Below are positions 1 through 10,063 of a stretch of DNA of 64,000 nucleotides, piece after piece. The first letter of the stretch is position 1, and each line of letters starts with the position of its first letter. Source of the DNA: Stagonosporopsis chrysanthemi (lineage: Eukaryota; Ascomycota; Dothideomycetes; Pleosporales; Didymellaceae). The DNA lies in NCBI GenBank assembly GCA_022560025.1, contig JAFISE010000081.1:80290-144289 (forward strand), in the 5' to 3' direction. The position numbers and the translations under genes were made by a program. The notes beneath the pieces were generated by a model. That model ran no database searches and had not been told where the DNA came from. It was given only the letters and a program-made list of their open reading frames with translations.

Positions 1-663
1 CAAGTTTACTTCATCTTTTTGCGCAAACATTGCAGTGCTTGTAGCTTACTACTTTCTATTCTCTAGGCTGTTGCACCCTGCAGCGATTGTACCGCGCACA
101 GAGAGCTTAGTAACAGTAGCAGGTCAACATGATCAGCAGAAAAATGGGCTCCTTCGTAGATGTGCGGTACTTATCCCGTGGTGGAGTACATGCGGTACAG
201 TACTAAGGTGCCTGTGCGGATCCGGACACTAGTGGGGTGTGGAGGGAAATGCGGGGGCCGGATCTGCAGGAAGGTTCCGCGAGCAACGAGGCTGGAGAGA
301 AAGCGCTGTGTGTGGGGAGAGAGGAAGTGGTAAACATGACTTGTTATTACATGGTAGAAGGTCGACTGAGTCGGCTTTTCAAATAGTGCAAAAAATGTTG
401 TCGTGCTTTTCTGGATGAGAGGACAGCGGAGTCACTTTCTGACATTGTAGACGGCCATATGGTCTGGTAGACATGGGCAGGTCTGTTGTCAAGGGAAACA
501 AGACACGCGTCTTACCCTAGCACTTCCTCTGTATCTGTATGCCCTCAAGATCAAAAGCTGCATCGAACAATATCCGCCCACCATCCAGATGAGCGTACGA
601 CCTCGCACCACACCCCATTTGCACGCCCACACCCCCTCATCCCCTCCCCCATCCTCCCATCCC
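1..663. other. no gene recognised at the left edge
   Basis: No reading frame here has a recognisable protein, a good splice pattern or a start in context. The only open frames are short and of low complexity. It could hold the far 3' region of the bZIP gene that ends at 664. Confidence 0.5.
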
Positions 664-1542
664 TCACACCCCACTAATATACTCCAACAACCCCCTCAAC
701 GTGCCGTCCTCAACCCTGCACCCCTCGCCCTCCCTCAGCGCCCTTCGGTACCCCCGACTCAGCCACAGCCGAATCAGCGCGGGATCCAAGTTGCGCACGT
801 TGCGCTGGGCGATGAGGAGAAACGCCTGCGCGCACGGGGTCGTGGTTTCCGAGGGGCTGGGCGGCGGGCGCGTGGCGCAGGAGGTGCATTCCGCGGCTGG
901 GGGTTGGTCTGGGCCGGTGGTGGAAATGAGGGTGGGCGAGGGGAGGGTGTCGGAGTCTGAGCAGCAGGGAGGGGGGCGTGGGAGATGATTGGGTAGTGGT
1001 GGTGGTGGTGGTGATGGTGACGCGGGGGGTGCCAGCAGAGAGAAGGATGGCGCGGGCACCGCAGATGCTGATGTAGATGGAGACGTAGACGGCGAGACAT
1101 CAACACCACCCAACCATTCCCCCTCTTCCACACCCCCAAAATGCCGACTCAGATCCAAACACACAAACGCATTCGCAACATCCCTCTCCTGCCTCACCCT
1201 CTCCATCTGCACCCTCACGTCCGCCACCTCCGCCCTCGCCGCTGCAACCTCCGCCTTCGCGACCGCCACCTCCGCCCTCGCACCCCCCAGCGCTTGCTCC
1301 GTCTCCGCAAGCCGTTCCTCCAGCACCGCGAGCCGCGATTTCTGGCGCGCGCGGTGGCGGCGCTGGTTCTCGCGCACGCGCGCGAGGGTGTGTTCGGGGG
1401 AGACGCGGGGTTTGCGTCGCGATGTTGCTGAGGCGGGGGGTGGAGAGGATGCAGAGGCGGGGGGTGTTGATTGCGATGATGAGGGTGATGTTGATGTCCA
1501 TGTCCATGCTAACATTGGCGGTGATGTTGATGCGGCGGCCAT
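664..1542 (-). CDS. bZIP transcription factor (fungal)
   Basis: Single-exon protein of 292 aa, presumably a nuclear DNA-binding regulator. Residues 55-70 form a basic region (RVRENQRRHRARQKSR), followed by leucines at 71, 78 and 85 in heptad spacing and a long Ala/Glu/Arg coiled coil to about residue 122. The NQRRHRAR core is typical of a fungal-specific bZIP group. Counting from Asn59, the position usually held by an invariant Arg is Gln67, which is unusual. Residues 140-210 are Ser/Pro-rich and probably disordered. A more ordered tail (about 220-292, with NVRNLDPALIRLWLSRGYR) ends the protein. The start is the ATG at 1542, because upstream codons are not protein-like. Target genes cannot be inferred. 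Confidence 0.8.
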   Translation of the reverse strand: MAAASTSPPMLAWTWTSTSPSSSQSTPPASASSPPPASATSRRKPRVSPEHTLARVRENQRRHRARQKSRLAVLEERLAETEQALGGARAEVAVAKAEVAAARAEVADVRVQMERVRQERDVANAFVCLDLSRHFGGVEEGEWLGGVDVSPSTSPSTSASAVPAPSFSLLAPPASPSPPPPPLPNHLPRPPPCCSDSDTLPSPTLISTTGPDQPPAAECTSCATRPPPSPSETTTPCAQAFLLIAQRNVRNLDPALIRLWLSRGYRRALREGEGCRVEDGTLRGLLEYISGV

Positions 1543-1980
1543 GATGCCGGTGTGGTGTCAGATCAAGTCGGGTCGTGGATTTTCGCACCGAGTATGAGCA
1601 TACGCAGGCGTGTCGAGTCGGACATTTCTCTTTTTCAAGCAACAGCAGGGGGCGGCGGCGGCGGCGAGTTTTATGCGTGTGCAGGGCTGAGGCAGGTTGG
1701 GTCGCGGGGGCTTGGCGGTGACATATCGATGGGTGGGGGATGCGATAGGCTGGCTTGGGTTGAGGGCTTTGGGCTTTTGGGCGGTTGACGCGTTCAGCAA
1801 CATGTGGGTTCGACGGGGACTTGTTCCGAGGGGTATCGGAAGGGTGGGAAGTGTCGATAACAGAGCACGTGGGCTGTTCTACCCCACACACAGGAAGGCA
1901 GTGGTTGAGGGACAGCGCTTTCCTTGTTAGTCTCAGTATACAATACTTTCTTTCAACATAAGCTCCATCTCAAAACCAAA
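1543..1980. other. bZIP upstream region
   Basis: Spacer between the bZIP start and the tRNA gene. It probably carries the bZIP 5' UTR and promoter. I see no convincing open frame or defined regulatory motif. Confidence 0.4.
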
Positions 1981-2052
1981 GCCTCCTTGGCCAAGTGGTA
2001 AGGCGTCGCACTTGTAATGCGAAGATCGCTCGTTCGATTCGGGTAGGTGGCA
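1981..2052 (+). tRNA. tRNA-Thr (anticodon UGU)
   Basis: A 72-nt cloverleaf without intron. The D arm is GCC/GGC around AAGTGGTAA. The anticodon stem TCGCA/TGCGA pairs perfectly around the loop CTTGTAA, giving anticodon TGT, which reads ACA (threonine). The T arm is GCTCG/CGGGT with loop TTCGATT and uses two G-U wobbles. The acceptor stem pairs GCCTCCT with AGGTGGC except for a T-T mismatch at the fourth pair. A T-run follows 10 nt downstream, as expected for RNA polymerase III termination. Confidence 0.93.
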
Positions 2053-2061
2053 TAGGCTTTC

Positions 2062-2067
2062 TTTTTT
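2062..2067 (+). terminator. RNA polymerase III T-run terminator
   Basis: Six consecutive Ts lie 10 nt after the tRNA discriminator base, the normal Pol III stop signal. Confidence 0.75.
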
Positions 2068-2328
2068 GCCCTTTTGCAAGACTTTATGCAGTCTTGTTTC
2101 TCGTTATTGTTCCTTGTGTCTGCGGGGGAGACCCTCGCAGACCCCCCTTTTGCCTCCGGCGGTAATCTTCTTTTTTGTTTACAGGACAAGACAGGGTGGA
2201 TGAGAGGTAAAGGCGATGGTTCTGTGGGGGGAGGCCTGGGCTGGTGAGGGGGAGGGTATTGTCTTGGGAGACGTGGGAGGAAGGGCTATAGTCTATAATC
2301 TACAGTCTAAAGTCTGTTGTAGGATCTA

Positions 2329-2511
2329 TGGGTGTGGGTGTGGGTGTGGGCGTGGGTGTGGGCGTGGGTGTAGGTGTGGGTGTGGGTGTAGGTGTGGGTG
2401 TGGGTGTAGGTGTGGGTGTGGGTGTAGGTGTGGGTGTGGGTGTAGGTGTGGGTGTGGGTGTAGGTGTGGGTGTAGGTGTAGGTGTAGGTGTGGGTGTGGG
2501 TGTGGGTGTAG
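2329..2511 (+). repeat. G-rich hexamer minisatellite (GGTGTG/GGTGTA)
   Basis: About 180 bp of hexamers, GGGTGT and GGTGTA. From about 2371 they are arranged in a higher-order 18-bp unit (two GGTGTG-type hexamers plus one GGTGTA) repeated about five times. The plus strand has many GGG runs spaced by TGT, so it could form G-quadruplexes. It lies just past the stop codon of the phosphoesterase gene at 2542, probably in its 3' UTR. All three forward frames stay open only because of the repeat; no protein is implied. Confidence 0.9.
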
Positions 2512-2541
2512 TACAGTAAAGGAGAGGATCGGAGAACAGTC

Positions 2542-4446
2542 TTAGCCTGCACTCCTTGCCGCAGGTCGACTACGCACATTACTGCCCTCCCCCCTCACCT
2601 TCACATCCACCTCACCACCTTTCCCTTTTCTCCTCCCCCTCCCCCTCCCCTCCAACATCCTCCCCACACACCCCCCAACCACCATCCCCAACACCACGAC
2701 ATCCAGCACATGCACGGCCCACCACCAATGCTGAACACCCAGTTGGCAGCTCGCAAACTCAACAACCCACTCCCCGGGTCCATGTCCCCCATTCTCCCCA
2801 TCTCCTCCAGCGTCGGCATCGAACCAGGCGGAGAGAAAGCCCGCGGACCCGCCGTAGTCGCCCATCATGCTGCGCAGGGTGATTTCGCGCAGGTGCGGGG
2901 TGCGGGGCAGGTGTGTGCAGTGGCGGCCTGAGGAGGTGTGTGGGGGCGCGGGGAAGGGGAGGGCGGACCAGGTTGGGTCGTCTTGGTCTTCTTGGTCGTC
3001 TTGGTCTTCTTGGTCGTCTTGGTCGTCTTGGTCTTCTTGGTCTTCTTCCTCTTCATCTTCTTGTTGATGCTGTTGATGATGGGGTTGGTGGTCGGGCGAC
3101 GAGCGGGAGTCGTTGGCCGCGGCGTCGGCGAGGGGAGGCGGCAGCTCGAGCGTCGCGTTGGCAGGCGCGTGTGCGTCTGGGCTAGGAGCGTCAGGGGCGG
3201 AGCAGTGCGGCGGGGCCCCCGGCTGGCGGATCCAGTGCAGCACGTCGCAGCCGACGTGGTCGTGGCCGTTGACCACGACGCCCCTCCGGCCCAGCCCCTG
3301 GCCCTCGGCGTTGACGTCGCGATTCAGCCCGAAGACGCTCTCCAGCACAATGCGGCTGCCGTGCTCGGACAGCATGTTCTGCTCGCGCACGCCGGTGCCG
3401 CCGGGGAAGAAGTCGAAGAAGGGGCTGTCTGCGCAGAGGCCGGGCGGCTTGTGCAGCGGGATGTGGGTGAGCAGGATGGTGGCGTGGGACTTGTCGGTGA
3501 CGGGGCGCGAGGTGGTGATGAGGTGGTTGAGGAAGGCGTACGTGTCTTGCTGCAGGGACTCGGTGTAGGCGGGCGTGTCGAGGTTCATGGTGTTGACGAC
3601 GACGAGGCGCAGGGCGGGCGGGGCAGGCGTGTCGGGGGCGTGCGAGGCGTTGGACGGCAGCGTGAGCCACAGGTCCCAGTTGACGCTGCCAAAGGCGCGC
3701 TCGAAGCGGGCGACGCGCGCCGTGTCAATGTCGCCGGCGTAGCCGATGTCGTGGTTGCCTGCGATGTTGATGACGCGCTGGGCCCACGCCGGGTCCGCGC
3801 CCAGCACCTCTGTGGTGCCGCCCCAGGTCCGTTTGTGTGCAGGCTCCGGCTCGTCGTAGTGATCGCTCTCCACACAGACGCCCATGGTGGCGTCGGGCAC
3901 CTTCTCCAGCCCGCGCATGACCGTCCCCCAGTACCGCGCGGCGCGCTGCTCAAACTCGCCGTCGGTGATCCACTGGCTGCCCAGCAGGTCGCCCAGCACC
4001 GCGACGTGCGTGGGCTCGGTCCACCAGCGCAGACTGCGCACAATGTGCGCGAGGTACCAGTCGTTGCCCCACAGATCGACCATCTTCCGGCAGCCCTCGA
4101 GCCAGGCGCCCGCGTCTCTCACCGCGCCGCCGGCCGCCGCCAGCAGGATGTCGCGCACGTCGGGCGGGTCGTAGTTGGCGTTGCGCACGTCGGCGAGCAC
4201 GTTGGCGAGGGAGGGGAATACGGGCGCGTTGGGGTCCGGCAGCGACGAGTCGCCCTCGAGCTGCGGGTCGCCGAGCGCGAGCAGGCGGAAGGGCGCGCGC
4301 GACGAGTCCAGCGGGAGCGACGTGCGGTCAGGCTGCGGGAACGCGCAGCCGTGGAACACGGGGTACAGGTAGAGCCATGTGGTGCCGACGAGGGCTACCG
4401 GGAGCAGCAGCCAGGCAAGGCCGAACAGGAGGCGCGAGAGCGGCAT
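2542..4446 (-). CDS. Cdc1/Ted1/PGAP5-type metallophosphoesterase
   Basis: Single exon, 634 aa. The family removes ethanolamine phosphate from the second mannose of GPI anchors in the ER, aiding export of GPI proteins. The calcineurin-like metal motifs are present in order: GDPQLEGD (about 59-66), GDLLGSQW (about 150), GNHD (about 235) and GHDH (about 400). An N-terminal membrane segment (about 5-30) and a second near the C-terminus (HVLDVVVLGMVVGG) place the catalytic part in the ER lumen, as in Cdc1/Ted1. Oddity: an insert at about residues 465-490, coded at 2986-3057, is a near-pure Asp/Glu/Gln tandem repeat. I cannot tell whether this is the Cdc1 or the Ted1 orthologue. Confidence 0.88.
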   Translation of the reverse strand: MPLSRLLFGLAWLLLPVALVGTTWLYLYPVFHGCAFPQPDRTSLPLDSSRAPFRLLALGDPQLEGDSSLPDPNAPVFPSLANVLADVRNANYDPPDVRDILLAAAGGAVRDAGAWLEGCRKMVDLWGNDWYLAHIVRSLRWWTEPTHVAVLGDLLGSQWITDGEFEQRAARYWGTVMRGLEKVPDATMGVCVESDHYDEPEPAHKRTWGGTTEVLGADPAWAQRVINIAGNHDIGYAGDIDTARVARFERAFGSVNWDLWLTLPSNASHAPDTPAPPALRLVVVNTMNLDTPAYTESLQQDTYAFLNHLITTSRPVTDKSHATILLTHIPLHKPPGLCADSPFFDFFPGGTGVREQNMLSEHGSRIVLESVFGLNRDVNAEGQGLGRRGVVVNGHDHVGCDVLHWIRQPGAPPHCSAPDAPSPDAHAPANATLELPPPLADAAANDSRSSPDHQPHHQQHQQEDEEEEDQEDQDDQDDQEDQDDQEDQDDPTWSALPFPAPPHTSSGRHCTHLPRTPHLREITLRSMMGDYGGSAGFLSAWFDADAGGDGENGGHGPGEWVVEFASCQLGVQHWWWAVHVLDVVVLGMVVGGCVGRMLEGRGRGRRKGKGGEVDVKVRGEGSNVRSRPAARSAG

Positions 4447-4672
4447 CTATGCATCGTCGGACGGTCGAGTGTCGAATTCTGGCGTCGTCGTCGTGCTGCT
4501 CGGAGGTGCTGCGGAGGTCAGGGGCCAATGACATGGGTCGCCGTCCAGACAAACCATCGTCCAACGAGAATGCATGGATTCAAACACAGTTTCAATAGCT
4601 ACTCCGCACGTTCATAGCATTATCCTGTTCGTCTACTACTACAATCTCCTTTTGCCGCGACATTCCACCACC

Positions 4673-6385
4673 TCAACCAAGCAGATCGCCCAGAGCACCA
4701 CCGGCCGGCTTCGGTCCTTGTTGCGGCGACTGCGCAGCGGGCGTGCTGGGGCTGGAAGCAGGCGCGCCCCAGAGACCCTGGCTCGTCTTCTGCTTCGCCA
4801 GATCGCCCATGGTGACCTTCTGCGACGGCGTCTGGGCCTTCTTCGACGACACCCCGCCCAGCAAAGACGCGAATGCGTCACCGCCAGCCTTCTTGGGCGC
4901 ACCGCCTCCAAGACCGCCTGGCGACTTGACCGACCCGGGCGTCGGGACGCTCCCTGGCGCAGGCTGAGGCACCGAAGTGAAGTAGTTGGGGCCCGTGGCC
5001 TGGTAGCCGGTCGGCTTGGGGGGCTGCGAGAAGCTCGAGCTCATCGATGCCGGCTGCGCAGGAGGGGACATGATGCGGTTCGCCGAGGGCGCAGGAGACA
5101 CGGTCGCGAAGAGGTCGTTGAGGTTGCTGTTCTGCGCCGCCGACTGAGGCTGCGGTGCAGCAAATTGCGTCGCCGAGTTGATCGTCGACGTCGACGCTGG
5201 GGTACCAATGCCGAATCCAGCTGGCTTGGCAGCAGGCACAGGTGCCGCAGACTGGAAGTCGTCAAAGTCATCGTCGTCATCAAGCGCGTTGCTAGCCGCT
5301 GGCGCTGCCACGGCCTTGCCTGACGAGCTCGCAGCGGGAGCAGGCTCGTCATCCCAAGCAAGCAGGTCGACTACAGGCTCAGGCTCCTTGGGCTTCGGCG
5401 GCTCGGCCTTCTTGGGCTCTCTTCTTGTTGATGTGGTGGTCGGCTCCTTTCGTCGTGGCGGGCTCGCAACGTTGTCGCCCTCGTCGTACTCGTCGTATTC
5501 GTCGAACCGATCGCGTCGCTGCTGTGTCTCGTTGAAGCTGGGATCTTGCCCGCCAAAACCACCTCCATCTCCATAGACACCGCCTGAGTGGCCGCCGTAC
5601 TCGGCAGACTCGCTCCCAAATCCACCGTATCTGCTGCTGCTGCTGCCGGAGAAGCCGCCGCCCAGGCCCATGCCGCCCTCGACGCCGCCAAACTTGTTGC
5701 GGTTGGAGCGCGCCTTCTTGCGCTCAGAGCGAATGCGGTCGACGTCGCTCAGGAGGTCTGCAAGCTCCTTGGCCCTGTTTCTGACGTTAATGCCCTGATC
5801 CTTGCCGTTCTGGTCGATGAAGTGGAACTGCCGCAGCATCTTGAGGAGCGAGACGTGGGACCGCGCATCGTCGATGACCCGTTCGGAGCCGTTCTTGACG
5901 AGGAACTCGAGCAATTGGAGGCCCTGCAACGTCAGCACGGCGAGAGGACTGTCGCGGGCTACGCACCTTGTAGATCTGCCTCCACTCCTCAGACGACTTT
6001 TCTGTGAAGCGCTTGTAGATCATGGGCATGATCTCATTCAGCAGCTGGCTGTTGCTGTCAGCGGCGCCGGCTGCGCGCGTGGTGAGAGACATACTAGTTG
6101 AATGTGGCGTTGGCAATCTCCTGCATCAGCGTCGAGGAAGCACCTGGTCATGTTGAGCTGCGTTTGCGTAGACGGCCGTATCTGACATACCCCATGGCTC
6201 GTTGTTGGTAGCCTCGCGGACCTTGGCCTCCATCTCGGTGAAGTTCATCACGGCTGCAGGGCCACGTTAGCGGTAGCCAGCTGGCGTCTTGCGTCGCGCG
6301 CACCATTTTGAGCCTTGCGGAATCCCGCCTTGAGGTCGTAGAGCGTGAGATTGCTCACTTGGTCCTTCAGGCTGTTGAAATCCAT
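4673..6385 (-). CDS. epsin with ENTH domain, Ent3-like
   Basis: Clathrin adaptor of the trans-Golgi/endosome route; the ENTH domain binds phosphoinositides. Five exons by my reading: 6304-6385, 6191-6253, 6095-6143, 5967-6048 and 4673-5923, with introns of 43-50 nt, all GT-AG. The joined frame gives 508 aa. The ENTH domain covers about residues 20-160 and includes KVREATNNEPWG, FTEKSSEEWRQIYK and NGKDQGINVRNR, which match Ent3 rather than Ent1/2. The tail is Pro/Ala/Gly/Ser-rich with acidic clusters (LDDDDDFDDF, DLLAWDD) typical of adaptor and clathrin binding, and no ubiquitin-interacting motif is obvious. The start ATG at 6385 gives an N-terminus like that of yeast Ent3. Confidence 0.9.
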
Positions 6386-7272
6386 GGTGGCTGGCTGGCG
6401 TTGTCGCGTTCGTCAGGGCGGTCGAGTCGGAGGGAGGGTCGAAGGGCAGCAGTTGGGCGCAACTTGGCTGCAGGGCGTAGGGCTGCGTCTGGCTTGGTGC
6501 AAAGGCGAGGTCACTGCAACTGAGAGAAGACGCGCCCGAGAAGCAGAGCGGTCCGGGGACGAATATCAATGGCGGACTCGACTCTTCAAGGGCGCATGTT
6601 GGTCGACGGGGTGCTCGGAGGTGAGCGGTGCGATCGACGGCTGCACGTGACTGACTCTGACGTTGCCGGGCGATGCGGCTGAGCACAGCAGGCAAGACAG
6701 CTACGGATGGATGGAAGCAAGCATGCAACTGTCGCTGGAGCTGCGCAAGACACCAGTCTGCAATCTGTCTCACTTCGACCGGCAGCGATGCACGCAAGCG
6801 GTCGCCGTGTTTGTGCAGCCAGAAGCATCGCCGCCGGCAAACGGCGCTAAGAAATGAGCTCCAAAGCTCTGTGCATCGGTGGACTTTGATCTTTGATCCT
6901 CTGGACTCACCCTCGCCGCCATCGCCACCTGTACAATAGCCATCTCTCCTAGGTCAATTGCACCATAGCCAGCTGTCTGCATCTTGCACTGCATAGCCGC
7001 CCGCCGCTGCACCTCGCTGCAGCCCCCGTCGCCGTCTGATCTCTCACGACGCGCTTTCCCATCACGTAGTAGCTCTCCAGCATCCACCGCACCGCCAAAG
7101 TGAGTGTGCATCTGCTCGCCCCGCATTGTTGCACCCCCAGGCGCCATGGCAGCGCGTATCGCCCGCCGCGCGCCAGATGCACGCAAGAGGCACGCCGCCA
7201 GCGCAGGGAGCTTCACCGCGCCTAACCACGCCTGCTAACTGCTTACAGCCCCACACCACCCCGCCCCCCACC
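6386..7272. other. divergent promoter region, epsin/cyclophilin
   Basis: Shared upstream region of two divergently transcribed genes. Several open frames cross it but none looks like protein. It probably holds both promoters and 5' UTRs. No defined site was recognised. Confidence 0.5.
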
Positions 7273-8159
7273 ATGTCTTCTTCTTCGACTGTCCTCTCGG
7301 CTTTCCGCCGCTCCACCGTTAACTCCCTCCGCCTCCAGGCCCCTATCTCCAAGCGCTTCTTCACCCCTTCTGCTGCCAACATGGTTGTCAAGACCTACTT
7401 CGACGTCAACTGGACCGGCCCCGAGGTCACCGTCGACCAGAGCGGCAACGTGACCAACGTCGGCCCCGTCAAGGGTAAGCTGCCCCGCCATGCCTGCTGC
7501 CGAGCTCTGCCAGCCCCGGAGCTCCAGCTGCTGCAGCGTGCATCCGACGCGCGCCATTGCTGACACGGTGCTTCACAGAGCAATCCGGCCGCATCAACTT
7601 CGAGCTCTTCGACGACGTCGTCCCCAAGACGGTCGAGAACTTCCGCGCCCTGTGCACCGGCGAGAAGGGCTTCGGCTACCAGAACTCCAAGTTCCACCGC
7701 GTCATCCCCCAGTTCATGCTCCAGGGCGGCGACTTCACCCGCGGTAACGTATGTCGCGTCGTGCATGCCACCACCAGACAGCGCGCTGACAGCTCCAGGG
7801 CACCGGCGGAAAGTCCATCTACGGCGAGAAGTTCAGCGACGAGAACTTCAAGCTGACCCACAAGAAGCCCTTCCTCCTGTCCATGGCCAACGCCGGCCCC
7901 AACACGTACGTGCAGCACGGCAGCTCGGCCTCGCCTCAGCTAACACAGGCTAACACCCTCCAGCAACGGCTCGCAGTTCTTCATCACCACCGTCGTCACC
8001 TCGTGGCTGGACGGCAAGCACGTCGTCTTCGGCGGCGTCCCCGACGGCGACGTCGACTCGTACAAGGTTGTCAAGTCGATCGAGGCCTGCGGTAGCGGCA
8101 GCGGCTCCATCAAGTACAAGGAGGGCCCGCCCACAATTGTCGGTGCCGGCGAGCAGTAG
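7273..8159 (+). CDS. cyclophilin peptidyl-prolyl isomerase with optional mitochondrial leader
   Basis: Catalyses cis-trans isomerisation of Xaa-Pro bonds and binds cyclosporin. Four exons: 7273-7474, 7579-7748, 7799-7905 and 7964-8159 (224 aa). The cyclophilin core is complete: FHRVIPQFMLQGGDFT with catalytic Arg, GGKSIYGEKF, MANAGPNTNGSQFFIT and the Trp of VTSWLDGKHVVFG that is linked to cyclosporin binding. The first 36 residues are rich in Ser, Arg and Leu without acidic residues, like a mitochondrial targeting peptide. A second in-frame ATG at 7381 starts a normal cytosolic cyclophilin. This matches fungal cyclophilins that make mitochondrial and cytosolic forms from one gene. Confidence 0.93.
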
Positions 8160-8725
8160 ACGAGTAATGCATAGATGTACGGCAGAATCAAGGCGTTTTC
8201 TTCTCGGCGCATTCGGCAGCTCTACAAGCAGCGGTGCCCCTCAGCTCAGTCTCGTCTTTCCCCCATTGCGGTTATTTCTTGCCTCTGCTGATGACGCCCA
8301 TGTGCCCAGTCGCATCCATGCCCCATTGACGCTGTCTGGCCCTGCGCAACAGCTGTCCAAAAATTGTCGCGGCTGCCCCTCATTCCCAACAATGTCGCGA
8401 ACTACCCCGCCACGGCCGCTGTTAGCTCCAGGCCGCGGGCACGTCACCACCGACAACGCCCGACTGACACCCACCACCAGACTTCAACAGGCAAGGCTCC
8501 CTTGTGCGTGTCCACAAATGCCGACGCAGCCTCACGCCGGCGCACCTACACAGGGCGCGATGTTGACATGTGCACTAATCGCGCATCATCAGACGGCAAC
8601 AGTTGACAGTTACTACACTACTCGTTGCCATTGTCCTGTCCTAGACGCCAATTGAGGCCATTCCTCTGACTCACTGCTTGTGATGCTGCTTGGTTGCTTT
8701 CTAACGTTCTACACAAATCACCGCC
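8160..8725. other. intergenic, cyclophilin 3' side to PLP enzyme promoter
   Basis: No supported gene. It contains the cyclophilin 3' UTR and the upstream region of the PLP-enzyme gene. Confidence 0.5.
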
Positions 8726-10063
8726 ATGGCGCCCCTCCGCCCAGCAACACACGCCATCCACGCCGACAACCGCACAAACATCCTCACCGATGTTGCCCCG
8801 CCCATCCACACAAGCACCACCTTCCGCTACCCCCGCGACCCGGCCAAGCTCGTGCCCGTCTCGCATGACGAAGGCGAAGTCATCGACCTCAGCACACCAC
8901 TCATCTACTCGCGCCTTGCAGCCGCAAATATCAACCGCCTGGAAACCATCCTCGCGCCGCTCATCTACCCGCGCGCAGACGAGGCCGATCACGAGTCCCT
9001 CGCCAACCATGTCGTCAGCTACAGCAGCGGCCTGAGCGCCTTCCACGGCCTGCTCGTCCACGTCGTCCCCAAGGTCGTCGCTATCAGCGGCGGCTACCAC
9101 GGCTGCCACGGCGTGCTGGACCTGCACAAGCGCATGCACGGCGTCAAGACGGTCGACCTGCACGCCGACGACGCAGCGTGGGACGCCAGCGGCATCGGCA
9201 GCGGCGACCTCGTCCACCTCGAGACTCCCCTCAACCCCACCGGCGAGGCCTTCAGCATCCAGAAGTACGCCGACCGCGCGCACGCCCGCGGCGCCCTGCT
9301 CAGTGTCGACGCCACCTTTGCGCCCCCTGGCCTACAGGACCCTTTTCAGTGGGGCGCCGACTTCGTCATGCACTCGGGCACAAAGTACATCGGCGGCCAC
9401 AGCGACATGCTCTGCGGCATCCTGGCCACCTCCGCCTCCCCGGCAGGCCTCACACATGCCCACGCCCTCCGCGCCGACCGTATCTTCCTCGGCTCTGTGC
9501 TGGGGAACCTAGAAAGCTGGCTGGGCGTGCGCAGCCTGCGCACATTATCCCTACGCGTGCAGCGCCAGAGCTCCAACGCGGACCGCCTTGTCGCGTGGCT
9601 GCACTCCGCGCTGCACACCTCTTCCTCCCCCGACAGTGCCCTCGTCCGCACCGTCGTCCACAGCGTCGTCCACGCATCCCTGCAGACCGCCGACTTCCCC
9701 TGGCTCAAGCAACAGATGCCCAACGGCTTCGGCCCCGTCTTCAGCATCTACATGCACAACGCGGCGCGCGCGCGCGCTCTGCCCAGCCACCTGCAGCTGT
9801 TCCACCATGCGACGAGTCTGGGCGGCGTGGAGAGCCTGATTGAGTGGCGCAGGATGTCGGACGCGGGCGTGGATGAGCGGTTGCTGCGGGTCAGTGTTGG
9901 GGTGGAGGACTGGGAGGATCTAAAGGAGGACTTCTTGAGCGCATTTCGTGCGTTGAGTGGGAGTGCGGGCGGGGAAGGCAAGGCAGGCGAGGAGGGTGCC
10001 AACAAGGTGCAGGTCGGGCAGCAGGGGGCGCGTGTCGAGGGTGCCGCGGAGGGGAGCGTGTAG
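8726..10063 (+). CDS. Cys/Met-metabolism PLP-dependent enzyme (cystathionine lyase/synthase family)
   Basis: Single exon, 445 aa. Fold-type I PLP enzyme of the transsulfuration family, which includes cystathionine gamma-synthase, cystathionine beta- and gamma-lyases and related lyases. The N-terminus THAIHADNRTNILTDVAPPI resembles the family's opening helix and strand. SGLSAFHGLL is the PLP-phosphate segment, SVDATFAPPGLQDP contains the PLP-pyridine Asp, and HSGTKYIGGHSD contains the Schiff-base lysine, Lys220. The C-terminal about 30 residues are a Gly/Glu/Ala tail not typical of the family. Substrate cannot be assigned from motifs; Asn and Ala at positions near the lysine-side loop leave lyase and synthase both possible. 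Confidence 0.85.
   Translation: MAPLRPATHAIHADNRTNILTDVAPPIHTSTTFRYPRDPAKLVPVSHDEGEVIDLSTPLIYSRLAAANINRLETILAPLIYPRADEADHESLANHVVSYSSGLSAFHGLLVHVVPKVVAISGGYHGCHGVLDLHKRMHGVKTVDLHADDAAWDASGIGSGDLVHLETPLNPTGEAFSIQKYADRAHARGALLSVDATFAPPGLQDPFQWGADFVMHSGTKYIGGHSDMLCGILATSASPAGLTHAHALRADRIFLGSVLGNLESWLGVRSLRTLSLRVQRQSSNADRLVAWLHSALHTSSSPDSALVRTVVHSVVHASLQTADFPWLKQQMPNGFGPVFSIYMHNAARARALPSHLQLFHHATSLGGVESLIEWRRMSDAGVDERLLRVSVGVEDWEDLKEDFLSAFRALSGSAGGEGKAGEEGANKVQVGQQGARVEGAAEGSV

Noticed and set aside
2307..2579. Open frames through the hexamer repeat (TH or GV dipeptide repeats)
   Set aside because: Open in every frame because of the repeat; no biological support.
2938..4617. Long plus-strand open frame opposite the phosphoesterase
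   Set aside because: It is the complement of a conserved single-exon gene in GC-rich DNA; its translation is low complexity with no domain.
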